Of a stretch of 64,000 nt of DNA, positions 1 through 8,308 are shown in pieces; the stretch's first letter is position 1, and the number at the start of each line of letters is the position of its first letter. Location: assembly GCF_003932495.1 (NCBI RefSeq), contig NZ_QZMT01000001.1, positions 186,001 through 250,000 of the forward strand, given 5' to 3'. The position numbers and the translations under genes were made by a program. Origin of the DNA: Guyparkeria sp. SCN-R1 (lineage in GTDB: Bacteria > Pseudomonadota > Gammaproteobacteria > Halothiobacillales > Halothiobacillaceae). The notes under the pieces were generated by a model that had not been told where the DNA came from, made no database searches, and was given only the letters and a program-made list of their open reading frames with translations.

Positions 1-2
1 CA

Positions 3-827
3 CTGCGTGAGGCCACCGATCCTGCCCTGCAGGCACAACTGGAAGAGCGGTTGGACGCCCTACACCTGGGCCAGTCGGTCGAGGCCGGCCAGTTGTCGGT
101 TGCGTTGGTGGACGTCACTGACCCGGACCAGCCGCGACTGGCCGAGGTCAATGGCGATGCCATGCTCTACGCGGCGAGCCTGCCCAAGATCGCGATCCTG
201 CTCGCCGCCTTCCAGCGGGTCGACGAGGGCGCGTTGACTCTCGATGACGAGACCCGCGACCTGATGACCCGCATGATCCGCAACTCGTCGAACACCGCAG
301 CCACCGCCATGATCGGCAAGGTGGGTCGAGATTACATCAACGAGCTGTTGCGTTCGCCGCGCTATCGCCTCTACGACGAATCACTCAACGGCGGTCTATG
401 GGTCGGCAAGGAATATGGTCGGGGTTCGGCCTATCAGCGCGACCCGCTGCATCATCTCTCCCACGGGGCGACGGCCTTCCAGGTCGCCCGGTTCTACTAC
501 CTGCTCGAAAAGGGCGAGCTGGTCTCGCCGCAATCCTCCCGCGAGATGAAGCGCATCCTCGGCGAACCCGCCATCTCGCACAAGTTCGTCGGTGGCCTGC
601 TCGCCGAGGCGCCGCAGGCGCAGATCTACCGCAAGTCTGGTTCCTGGCGCGACTGGCATGCCGACAGCGCCATCGTCGAGCACGACGGTCGCACCTACAT
701 CGCCGTGGGCCTGGCGCAGAATCCCAGCGGTGGCGAGTGGCTCAAGCGGCTGATCGTCGAGCTTGATGGCTTGATCATGGACGCACCGCTCCGCACGGCC
801 GGACTCGAATCGGTCTCGGCGCGCTGA
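3..827 (+). CDS. Serine hydrolase of the beta-lactamase/penicillin-recognising fold, 5' partial
   Basis: The reading frame is open to the left edge of the window, so the gene probably starts upstream; a TTG at 51 is the first possible start inside. The visible part has the three landmarks of class A beta-lactamase-like serine hydrolases: SxxK (SLPK, Ser codon at 177), SxN (SSN near 278) and a KSG motif (near 634). The product is likely a cell-wall-related or beta-lactam-interacting serine hydrolase; the KSG box and the absence of an obvious omega-loop ExxxN make a true lactamase uncertain. It converges with the next gene, only 4 bases apart, and the two proteins share the pattern DxxDPDxPRxAExNG and the stretch EKGELVxxxSSRExKRxL, so they are paralogues. 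Fold assignment is firm; substrate is unknown. Confidence 0.8.
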   Translation: MREATDPALQAQLEERLDALHLGQSVEAGQLSVALVDVTDPDQPRLAEVNGDAMLYAASLPKIAILLAAFQRVDEGALTLDDETRDLMTRMIRNSSNTAATAMIGKVGRDYINELLRSPRYRLYDESLNGGLWVGKEYGRGSAYQRDPLHHLSHGATAFQVARFYYLLEKGELVSPQSSREMKRILGEPAISHKFVGGLLAEAPQAQIYRKSGSWRDWHADSAIVEHDGRTYIAVGLAQNPSGGEWLKRLIVELDGLIMDAPLRTAGLESVSAR

Positions 828-831
828 GCGA

Positions 832-2130
832 TCAGTCCTCCCTGGCCTCCATCACGCGATGCAGGCGGGTGGCGAAACTCTGGTGCGCCACCGCCGAGTT
901 CTTGTTGAGCACGTTGGAGGTCATCGTCACCAGGTAGACCTGTTCCGGGTGGCCGGCCGGGTGCTCGACGATCGCGACCGAGTGCATGTAGTTGTACACA
1001 TTGCCGCGGTACTTGCCGCAGTCCGGATTCGCCTCCCGGTCACACTTGTAGAGTGATCCTGACTTGAAGAACACCGCCGCATCGCTCAGTGCCGGCGACG
1101 AGGCGTAGCGGATACGCCGCTGGGTCATGTACAGCAATCGCTTCAATTCCCGGCTCGACCATTCGTCGACCAGTTCCCCCTTCTCCATCTTGACCAGCAG
1201 ACGCATCAACTCCCGGGTGGTGCCCAGGCTGTTGGTGCCCGAGACCCGCGCCTTGCCACCGCTGGTAAAGAACGCCCCCTGGCGCAACTGCTCGGTATCC
1301 AGACCGTTGCGGGCGATGGGCTCGACCAGGGCTTCGAGCAGGATGTCGCGCCGCTCGGCGGGTGGCCGGTCGAACAGTTCGGCCTCTCGCTCCGGCGCCA
1401 CCGGATAGTCCTCGTCGAAGTGGTGCAGCAGCATCAGCTGTTTCATCACCGCGCTGGCCGCGGCGTTCGAACTGGCCGACATCGCCCAGTCGAGGTAGCT
1501 CCAGAGGTTCGCGGTGTCACCGACACGCAGCGGGCGGCGCTTGAAACGCCGATTCTCCCCATCCCAAAAGGGCACCGTGTGACTGTCCCACTGGATGAAT
1601 TCGTCCGCGGTGACCTGGGTATCACGCAGCAGTCGCTGTCGGGCCTCGATGTCGTCGGGGTAGCGGTCGGCAATCGCCTGCAGCAACGCGGTGGCCAGCA
1701 TGACCTTGCCGACGCTGCCGGGCGTGCGGCGGGTCAGGCCGTTGTGTTCGGCGTAGCGGGGACGATCCGGGTCGCTGATGTCGAGCACGCTGACGCTGTA
1801 GCGGGATGCCTCGGGGCCCAGCAGGCCAATCACGCGACGCGTCAGGGCGGCATCGGTGTCGGGCAATTCGAAGCCCGGACGGTCGGCCAGGCGCAGGCGG
1901 ATCTGCTCGCTATCAAGCAGGGCCCCCGGCGGCACCCGGTTGCCGGCGATCTCCCCCTGGTTGGCCAGGCGGTAGCCCTCCAGGCGTTCGATGCCGGTCT
2001 CCTCGGCGGCATCGAGGGGATAGGCTGGCAGGGTAGTGGGCAGCAGCAAGCCGATCAGGGCAGTCAGTGCCACGGAGAGCACCGGGGCCAAGGCCGGGCG
2101 GGGAGGGGGTTGTCGCGTAAAGGGACTCAT
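832..2130 (-). CDS. Exported serine hydrolase, beta-lactamase-like
   Basis: 432 aa with an N-terminal hydrophobic segment (about residues 16-36, ending in a plausible signal-peptidase site), so probably periplasmic. Catalytic landmarks: SVGK (Ser about 139, Lys about 142), SSN (about 218) and KSG (about 358), as in penicillin-recognising enzymes. It is longer than a typical class A lactamase (about 290 aa), with an extra N-terminal domain before the SxxK box and a two-Cys insertion after KSG (residues CDREANPDC) that could form a disulfide. It lies 45 bases downstream of the exported dikinase-like gene on the same strand and is likely co-transcribed with it. It converges with its paralogue at the window edge. 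Whether it is a peptidase, esterase or lactamase cannot be told from sequence alone. Confidence 0.8.
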   Translation of the reverse strand: MSPFTRQPPPRPALAPVLSVALTALIGLLLPTTLPAYPLDAAEETGIERLEGYRLANQGEIAGNRVPPGALLDSEQIRLRLADRPGFELPDTDAALTRRVIGLLGPEASRYSVSVLDISDPDRPRYAEHNGLTRRTPGSVGKVMLATALLQAIADRYPDDIEARQRLLRDTQVTADEFIQWDSHTVPFWDGENRRFKRRPLRVGDTANLWSYLDWAMSASSNAAASAVMKQLMLLHHFDEDYPVAPEREAELFDRPPAERRDILLEALVEPIARNGLDTEQLRQGAFFTSGGKARVSGTNSLGTTRELMRLLVKMEKGELVDEWSSRELKRLLYMTQRRIRYASSPALSDAAVFFKSGSLYKCDREANPDCGKYRGNVYNYMHSVAIVEHPAGHPEQVYLVTMTSNVLNKNSAVAHQSFATRLHRVMEARED

Positions 2131-2175
2131 GATTCGAGCATAGGCCAGTCGGAGGCGAAAGGAGGGCTGGTGAGC

Positions 2176-5169
2176 CTATCGACCGGGTGGTCGCGATAGG
2201 TCGACGGCCGGGACATCGGCGTCACGCAGCGGTCGATCCAGCGCGATGAGGTGTTCGTTGGCCCGGGCCCATCGATTTTCCACCAGCGGACGAATCTGGA
2301 ACAGGGCCAGTCGATCGTCGACAAAGCCGAATTCGATGTCGGCCACCGGTCGGTCCCCCGCGTCGTCGACCGGCAGCATATCCCTGGCTTCGACGTCGTC
2401 GGCCAGGTGGCGCAGCCGGTCGATATTCGCCGTCGAGAGGAGGGTGGCGGGTCCCTCGGCGGCGATCCGCTCCACACCGCCCCCCGGTCGCGCAGCCAGT
2501 CGCGTGGGGGCCGTGGCCTGACTGAGCAGCCGCACGGCGCCGCTTTCCCGGTGGACCCGCAACTCCTCGGCCGCCTGTCCATCGACAGCACCGCCCAGTC
2601 CCTCGCTGGTCGCGATGCTCAGCCACTGCCGGTCGCCGGTATCCAGGTCGGTGGTGACCAGCACGCCCGACTTGTCCACCGCCACCGTCGCCTGCAGCAA
2701 CACCGCCGGGTAGACGTGTTGCGGGGCATCCATGTGTGCCTGGCGCCAGGCATGCGCGCGCTGGGTGAACGGTGAGGCCCACACCTCGCGAATAGCCTCG
2801 ATGATGGCCTCGAAGCCGACCACGTTGGCGACGGTGCGATTGAGCCCAGCCCCGCTGAAACCCGGCAGGTCCTCGACGTTGGTGTCGCTGCGCACGAACA
2901 CGCCGGTGGTGTCGGCCGACCCGAAGGTCTCGGTCAGCCGCTCACGCAAGCGCTCGCGAAAACCGCTGGGCAATTCGGCCGTCGCGATCCAGTGCCGCAT
3001 TCGGGCCAGCGTCTCGGTAGTGGCCGCGGTGCGGGTCTGGGCATCCTCGATGCGGCCCAGGCGTTCGTACTCCTGCTTGAGCCACTCGAAGGCCGTCGGG
3101 CCGCCGGGGCGGAACGGTCGGGCGACCAGTTGGCGGAAGACGCCGAACGGGATTGCCAGCCCGGCGCTTACTTGCCCGGGGTAGTGGTGCGCGAGCTCGC
3201 CCAGGTTGGCCGCCTTGGGGCCAACCTGGCGCCCGGAGGCGTCGGCCCGCAACCCGTGGAGTCCACGCAGGGTGTCGTTTTCCAGGTCGAGCTTGTTCCA
3301 GTCCGGCTCGATTCGCTGCCCCGGTCGCTGCTCCGGCTCGCCTTCCCCTCGGCCGAGAACCTCCTGCCACTTTGGGCCGTCGGTGGACAGTTCAACGCGC
3401 CCACCCGGGCTCACCGCAAGCACGACCCGCTCGCCGACATGTGCCTCGATTCGATCGAGCAGCGCCTCGTCGACCACCACGTTGGGAATGCCCAGATTGC
3501 GGGCCAGTAGCTGGACGTGCGAGAGCGAGTTGCCCGCTCCGCGAGTGAGAATGCCGGCCACCGGCGGGAGCGAGGCGGTAGTCTCGGGTAGCAGGTAGAT
3601 GCCTTCGGGGTCGAACGGCTCGCCATCGGCCGGTGCCGGGCGCAACACGCCACGGCTCAGGCCGGGGTTGAGCGGTCGCAGCCCGGTGGCAAGGGGCTGG
3701 CCGAACAGGTGATGCCGTGTGTCGGTCAGGTGCCCGGCGTCATTGCGCAGTCCGTCGAGCAGGCGGCTGTAGAACAGCAACGGGCTGTCACGCAGCCGGT
3801 CGGGGATGAAGTGTTCGACCAGCGGGGTGAGATCCGCCCAGCGGTCGATGGCGAGATCGAAATGAAACCCGAGTGCTCGCTGTGCCCAGCCGGGCGTGCG
3901 CGCCAGGTAGGCCAGTTCGGTGGCATAGCGCGACGCCGCCACGGGCGGGGCGTCGAGGAGTCCGTCGATGGACGCCGAGAGCTGTTGCCATTGCCGGGCG
4001 GACAGCAGGCCGGTGCCATACAAGCTTTCGCCCAGGGCGCGCAGCCAGGTCAACTGCTCGTGGCGGCTGGCCGGATCGGTCTGGTTGCGCTCGAACAGGT
4101 GGCTGGCCACCGCGAAGGCTTCCTGCTCGAGCGCCAGGCTGGCTTGCAGGAGGCGCAGCTTCTGTTCCGGCGAACTGGTGGGCGCTTCGATGCGCTGGCG
4201 GACCTGGTGTGCGAGTTGCCCGGTCGTGGTCAGCCGATCGGTGAGTGTCTGGCTCTGCTCGAGACGGTCGGCGGCCTCGAGCAGAGAGCGGCGCAGCTCA
4301 GCATCGGGGCTGCGGCCGCCCAGTGCCCGCAGGCGATCCACGGCGGCCTGGGGGGCGTAAAGGGCTTCGAGTGCCCGGCCCAGCCTCTGCAGTGGCGCGT
4401 TTAGGGCCGGGTCGTCGTTCTGTCGGGCGAACTCGGTTACCCGCTGGATGTCACCGGCATCCGGCATGCCGTGCAACTTGATTCGCAGGTCCTGAAAGTC
4501 CGGGGCGGCCTCGGCGATCTCGATGGCGAGATCGCGCGCCTGGCTTGCCGCCGGGTGGTCGCCATCGACCGGCAACAGGCGGGTCGCCTCGCGCAGCAGC
4601 AGGAAGCGATCCGGGTCGTGCCACCAGGGATCCCCGGCGAGGGCGAGCATCAGGGCGCGCGCCTGGCGCTCCTCGTCCTCGATCTGGATCGCCCCGCGGT
4701 AATAGCGTGCTCGGCGGAAGACCCAGCCGTCATCGGCCCGGACCAGGAAGCGTTCGATCAGGATCTGGCGTAGTACCTGGTGTTGCCCGTTGGGGCCGGG
4801 GTAGTCGGCGGGTTCGAGTTCCGCAAGCAGGGTGGCCAACGGGTACCCCTGGGCGCGTATGGTCTGCGTGCGCTCGTTCCATTCCCCGTGCTGGATGCCG
4901 CCGCCATGGTCGCCGCAGGCATACGGTTTCGGTGGCAGGACGGCCCCGTCCTCGCAGAACCAGCGAATCCGCTCGAATGGCCCGCGCGGGGCGGTTTTCA
5001 TCGCCTCGATCCAGTCGCGCATCTGTTCGGTGGTGGGCGGCGAGGCGTCATCGGCCCCTGCCGGCTTGCCAACCACCGCCACGCCGAACAGCAGGAATGC
5101 GGCGGCGATCAACGCGGTAACTCGCGAGGGGGGCGCTTTCCGGGGCAGATGTGTGGGTAGGCCAAACAT
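2176..5169 (-). CDS. Exported PEP/pyruvate-binding-domain protein, dikinase-like
   Basis: 997 aa. A signal peptide is clear (hydrophobic run at about 17-36, then GKPAGADD). Residues about 40-440 are a helical, charged region with no domain I recognise. A phosphohistidine swivel-like motif follows (GNSLSHVQLLARNLGIPNV, His about 552), then a PPDK/PEP-synthase N-terminal ATP-grasp-type domain from about 640 to the end (KAANLGEL; VRSDTNVEDLPGFSGAGL). The order His domain then ATP domain is the reverse of PEP synthase and is the order of glucan/phosphoglucan, water dikinases, as is the wording LSHVxxxAR. An ATP-dependent enzyme outside the cytoplasm would be unusual, so either the signal is a membrane anchor or the substrate donor differs. 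The ATG at 5169 has GGAGGAG 14 bases upstream. Likely heads an operon with the serine hydrolase. Domain call firm, activity unknown. Confidence 0.75.
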   Translation of the reverse strand: MFGLPTHLPRKAPPSRVTALIAAAFLLFGVAVVGKPAGADDASPPTTEQMRDWIEAMKTAPRGPFERIRWFCEDGAVLPPKPYACGDHGGGIQHGEWNERTQTIRAQGYPLATLLAELEPADYPGPNGQHQVLRQILIERFLVRADDGWVFRRARYYRGAIQIEDEERQARALMLALAGDPWWHDPDRFLLLREATRLLPVDGDHPAASQARDLAIEIAEAAPDFQDLRIKLHGMPDAGDIQRVTEFARQNDDPALNAPLQRLGRALEALYAPQAAVDRLRALGGRSPDAELRRSLLEAADRLEQSQTLTDRLTTTGQLAHQVRQRIEAPTSSPEQKLRLLQASLALEQEAFAVASHLFERNQTDPASRHEQLTWLRALGESLYGTGLLSARQWQQLSASIDGLLDAPPVAASRYATELAYLARTPGWAQRALGFHFDLAIDRWADLTPLVEHFIPDRLRDSPLLFYSRLLDGLRNDAGHLTDTRHHLFGQPLATGLRPLNPGLSRGVLRPAPADGEPFDPEGIYLLPETTASLPPVAGILTRGAGNSLSHVQLLARNLGIPNVVVDEALLDRIEAHVGERVVLAVSPGGRVELSTDGPKWQEVLGRGEGEPEQRPGQRIEPDWNKLDLENDTLRGLHGLRADASGRQVGPKAANLGELAHHYPGQVSAGLAIPFGVFRQLVARPFRPGGPTAFEWLKQEYERLGRIEDAQTRTAATTETLARMRHWIATAELPSGFRERLRERLTETFGSADTTGVFVRSDTNVEDLPGFSGAGLNRTVANVVGFEAIIEAIREVWASPFTQRAHAWRQAHMDAPQHVYPAVLLQATVAVDKSGVLVTTDLDTGDRQWLSIATSEGLGGAVDGQAAEELRVHRESGAVRLLSQATAPTRLAARPGGGVERIAAEGPATLLSTANIDRLRHLADDVEARDMLPVDDAGDRPVADIEFGFVDDRLALFQIRPLVENRWARANEHLIALDRPLRDADVPAVDLSRPPGR

Positions 5170-5379
5170 GGCTGACAGGGGCTCCTCCGTGGCCGAGTGG
5201 GGTGGCGATTTGTTAGATGAGTCTAGCCCGGTTGAAGGCCCTCGACGTCAGGAAACGGTCATCGAGCGGGTGTGTCTCGCTATCGAATTCGGTAGGATGC
5301 GAACCGTTTTGCCGCCGGGGCCACCAATGAGCCCGACAGGCTCCATTCACTCACCCGACCAGACGAGTTGACCTGCCCC

Positions 5380-5622
5380 ATGACCAACCGCGAGATACTG
5401 ACCAGTGATGCCATCAAGTTCGCACTCGATTGGCTCGAGGAAAACCGGGTCGAGATCGAGCCGTTGAAATCGGCCCTGGCCGCGCAGATGAAGGTTTGGG
5501 ATCACGCCCAGGGGGTGCCGAGGCTCCAGCGCGAATCGGTGATCGAGACGGCGGCCTCCCGGGCCGTTCGCCAGCACATCGAGAAGCTCAAGTCGCGGAC
5601 CGCGTGGTGGCAGCGGGCCTGA
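5380..5622 (+). CDS. Small conserved-looking protein of unknown function
   Basis: 80 aa, mostly helical and charged (MTNREILTSDAIKFALDWLE at the start), with no signal peptide or membrane segment. I start at ATG 5380; a TTG 12 bases upstream is also in frame. Neither has a strong Shine-Dalgarno sequence, so the start is uncertain. The gene is transcribed away from the dikinase-like gene and ends just before a good bidirectional hairpin terminator, which argues that it is a real single-gene transcript. I do not recognise the family. Confidence 0.55.
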   Translation: MTNREILTSDAIKFALDWLEENRVEIEPLKSALAAQMKVWDHAQGVPRLQRESVIETAASRAVRQHIEKLKSRTAWWQRA

Positions 5623-5650
5623 CCCGTAGTGCTGCGCGACCGGATACAGA

Positions 5651-5680
5651 AAAGGCCCGACACCATGTCGGGCCTTTCTC
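5651..5680. terminator. Bidirectional hairpin terminator
   Basis: A perfect 12-bp stem (5651-5662 with 5666-5677) around a 3-base loop, starting with AAA and ending with TTT. It sits between the convergent small gene and the dienelactone hydrolase gene and could stop transcription from both sides. Confidence 0.85.
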
Positions 5681-5699
5681 GTTGCAGCCGGGGTCGGGC

Positions 5700-6506
5700 T
5701 CAGAAGGCCTGGTCGAGCAACTCGGTGAATGCCGCCCAGGATTGTTCGTCGGCCCGTTCCTGGTAGGCCCCGGTGCCGAACACCGTGAAGGCATGCGGGG
5801 CGCCGGAGTAGACCTCGATGGTGTAGGTCGCCCCTGCGTCCTCGAGTTCGCCTGACAGCGTGGCGACATCGTTCATCGAGATCATCGAGTCGGCTGCCCC
5901 GTGGGCGATCAGGATCGGCGCGCCGGGATCCGACCAGCTTTGTCCCTCGGGCGTGCCCAGCCCGCCGTGGAAGGTGGCGAAGCCCGCTGCCTGGTCGACC
6001 AGCCCGTTGCGTGCTGCCTCCAGTACCACCGCACCGCCGAAGCAGTACCCCATCACGACGGTTTCCTCGGCCACGCCCTGCTCGCGGGCGAATTCCAGCC
6101 CGGCGCGCGTGAGCGACTGCATGCGCTCGCGATCCTTGTACAGGCGCTCGGTCTCGGCCTTCTTGGCGCCGGTTTCCTGCGGACGGTTGCCCTCGCCGTA
6201 CAGGTCGACGGCAAAGGCATCGAAGCCCATCGCCGCGATCATGTCGGCGCGCTGGCGCTCGTAGTCGTCGATGCCGTCCCAGTCGTGGATGACCAGCACC
6301 GTGCCGCGCGACTCGCCGTCGGCCGGCGCCAGGTAGCCCTCGAAGGACTCACCGTCGACCTGGTAGCCGATGTCCTCGCCGCTGGGCTCCCAGGTGCCGC
6401 CGTGGTTGTCGGCCAGGGTGGGGGTCTGGAAGACCAGCCCGGCGGCCAGCATCGTCGCGGGCAGCACGGTGGTCGGCAACCGCATCTTGGTGGTTCTGGT
6501 TTTCAT
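5700..6506 (-). CDS. Exported dienelactone hydrolase family protein
   Basis: About 268 aa. An N-terminal signal peptide (hydrophobic stretch ending TPTLADN) predicts a periplasmic enzyme. The alpha/beta-hydrolase nucleophile is a cysteine in GYCFGGA, and GAPHAF supplies the catalytic His, the Cys-Asp-His arrangement of dienelactone hydrolases. Family members hydrolyse dienelactones or other small cyclic esters; no catabolic neighbours are present, so the true substrate is open. AGGAG lies 9 bases before the ATG at 6506 but only 3 before the ATG at 6512, so I prefer 6506. It ends at a shared bidirectional terminator. Confidence 0.85.
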   Translation of the reverse strand: MKTRTTKMRLPTTVLPATMLAAGLVFQTPTLADNHGGTWEPSGEDIGYQVDGESFEGYLAPADGESRGTVLVIHDWDGIDDYERQRADMIAAMGFDAFAVDLYGEGNRPQETGAKKAETERLYKDRERMQSLTRAGLEFAREQGVAEETVVMGYCFGGAVVLEAARNGLVDQAAGFATFHGGLGTPEGQSWSDPGAPILIAHGAADSMISMNDVATLSGELEDAGATYTIEVYSGAPHAFTVFGTGAYQERADEQSWAAFTELLDQAF

Positions 6507-6579
6507 GATCATTGGCTCCTGCTGAGGTTCCCAAAGGCAACGGCAGGGAGTATAGGCAGGCCGACCGTCCCACGCCGGT

Positions 6580-8145
6580 TCAGTCCTCTCGGAGCAGCCC
6601 CTGCGCGCGGGCCATGGAATAGGCCGTTTTCGGCCCGGTCCAGAGCGAGGGCAGCAGGATCAGCGACACTGGAATGGCGGTGATGACGATGAACTGCTGC
6701 AGGACGCTGATCTGGCCGGAGCCCATGTAGAGGAGCATGGCGGCCATCACGGCCATCACGCCGCCCCAGAAGGCGCGGATGAGCGGGTGGGGCGCATCGT
6801 GACCCGAGCCGACCATGGCGATGGAATAGCTCATGGAATCGCCGGTGGTGGCGACGAAGATCAGCGTGAGCAGCATGATCGCCGCGGCCATCCAGGTGCC
6901 GCCCGGCAGAGCCTGGGCGACGGTGAGTGTCGCCACGTCGAACTGGAAGTTGTTCAGCGGTTCGGTCAGGTCGAAGACGTCGTTGAGCTGGTAGTAGATG
7001 CCCGAGCCGCCCAGCAGCGTGAACCAGATGGTGGTCGCGATCGGCGCCATCACGGCGACCGCGAGGATCATCTGGCGGATGGTGCGCCCGCGCGAGATGC
7101 GTGCGACGAACACCGCCATCAGCGGCGCATAGCCGATGAACCAGGCGAAGAAGAACACCGTCCACCACTGCATCCACCAGCCCGGCGCGGTTTCGGCGGT
7201 CATGGTGGCCATGGTGAAGAACGACGAGACGTAGGTCCCCATGCCCTGCACGTAGGCGTTGGCCAGGAACAGGGTCGGGCCGAAGACGAAGATAACCGCG
7301 CCGATCGCGATCGCCAGCAGCACGTTAAAACGGCTGAGCAACTGGATGCCGCGATGCACGCCGGTCACCGCCGAGGAGATGTAGATCAGGCCCAGGAAGG
7401 CGAGGATGCCCAGCTGGGTGGCGAAGGTTTCCGGCAGGCCGAATAGCTCGGACAGGCCGAAGCTCAATTGCGTGGCGAGAAAGCCGATCGGCCCGACCGT
7501 GCCGGCGACCACCGCGATTACGCAGAACGAATCGACCACGCCGCCGAACCAGCCGCGCATGATGCGCTCGCCGAATACCGGGTAGAGCAGGGTGCGTGGG
7601 CGTAGCGGCTGGCCCTTGATGTAGTGCGCGTAGGCCAGCACCACGGCCGTCAGGGAACCCAGCACCGCCCAGGCGAGAAAGCCCCAGTGCATGAACGATT
7701 GCGCCAGGGCGCCGGCGACCGCCTCACTCGTCCCGGCCTCGGTATCGAAGGCCGGCGGGGTGACCAAGAAGTGGTACACCGGCTCGCCGGCCGCGAAGAA
7801 CACGCCGCCACCGGCCAGCAGGGTGCACATGATGATCGAGAGCCACTTGAACGTGCTCATCTCGGGCGTTTCCAGATCACCGACGCGGGCCTTGGCGGCC
7901 GGCGAAAGGGCCACCCCGATGCCGATAAAAAAGGTCAGCAGCAGGAAGATCTGGAAATAGGAGCCCAGCACCCGGGCGGTCCAGGCAAAGCCGGTGCCGA
8001 TGCCGTCGGCTACCCGGTCCATGTCCCACAAGGACAGGCCGATGAAGGCAATCACGAAGCCGATGGTCAGGATCAGGACCAGCGGGTCGCCGAAGCGGGC
8101 GAGCCCGGTCTCGGGCGATTGGCGGGAGGACGACGGTTGGCTCAT
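6580..8145 (-). CDS. BCCT family transporter (betaine/carnitine/choline type)
   Basis: 521 aa integral membrane protein with about 12 hydrophobic segments. The BCCT hallmark regions are visible: GTVGPIGFLATQLSFGL in the middle, and the tryptophan-rich WWMQWWTVFFFAWFIGYAP segment that forms the substrate cage and TM8 region. Members import glycine betaine, choline, carnitine or ectoine driven by Na+ or H+, usually as an osmotic stress response. The C-terminal tail after the last helix is short (about 15 residues), unlike osmosensing BetP, so strong self-contained osmosensing is less likely. The ribosome-binding region is inside a predicted hairpin (see 8147-8175). It stands alone between two monocistronic genes. 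Confidence 0.92.
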   Translation of the reverse strand: MSQPSSSRQSPETGLARFGDPLVLILTIGFVIAFIGLSLWDMDRVADGIGTGFAWTARVLGSYFQIFLLLTFFIGIGVALSPAAKARVGDLETPEMSTFKWLSIIMCTLLAGGGVFFAAGEPVYHFLVTPPAFDTEAGTSEAVAGALAQSFMHWGFLAWAVLGSLTAVVLAYAHYIKGQPLRPRTLLYPVFGERIMRGWFGGVVDSFCVIAVVAGTVGPIGFLATQLSFGLSELFGLPETFATQLGILAFLGLIYISSAVTGVHRGIQLLSRFNVLLAIAIGAVIFVFGPTLFLANAYVQGMGTYVSSFFTMATMTAETAPGWWMQWWTVFFFAWFIGYAPLMAVFVARISRGRTIRQMILAVAVMAPIATTIWFTLLGGSGIYYQLNDVFDLTEPLNNFQFDVATLTVAQALPGGTWMAAAIMLLTLIFVATTGDSMSYSIAMVGSGHDAPHPLIRAFWGGVMAVMAAMLLYMGSGQISVLQQFIVITAIPVSLILLPSLWTGPKTAYSMARAQGLLRED

Positions 8146-8146
8146 T

Positions 8147-8175
8147 GGGAAGTCCCTCGTGGTGACGGACTTCCC
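8147..8175 (-). promoter_or_regulatory. Hairpin over the ribosome-binding region of the BCCT gene
   Basis: A perfect 9-bp inverted repeat (GGGAAGTCC at 8147-8155 and its complement at 8167-8175, 11-base loop) ends one base before the ATG. Read on the minus strand, the Shine-Dalgarno-like GAGGGA overlaps the loop and the 3' arm. As RNA it could mask translation initiation; as DNA it could be an operator. Just upstream are two direct copies of GGTGAATTC (8199-8207 and 8209-8217). Confidence 0.45.
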
Positions 8176-8308
8176 GCGGGGCGGGTCATCCGTGACCGGG
8201 TGAATTCAGGTGAATTCCGCGAAAGATAGCATGCGTGGGCTCGGATGCCTTGGGTGCGGAAGGTAAGGGCGGGGTGCCGAGCCCGGGGCATGCCGGGTCG
8301 CGTTTGGC

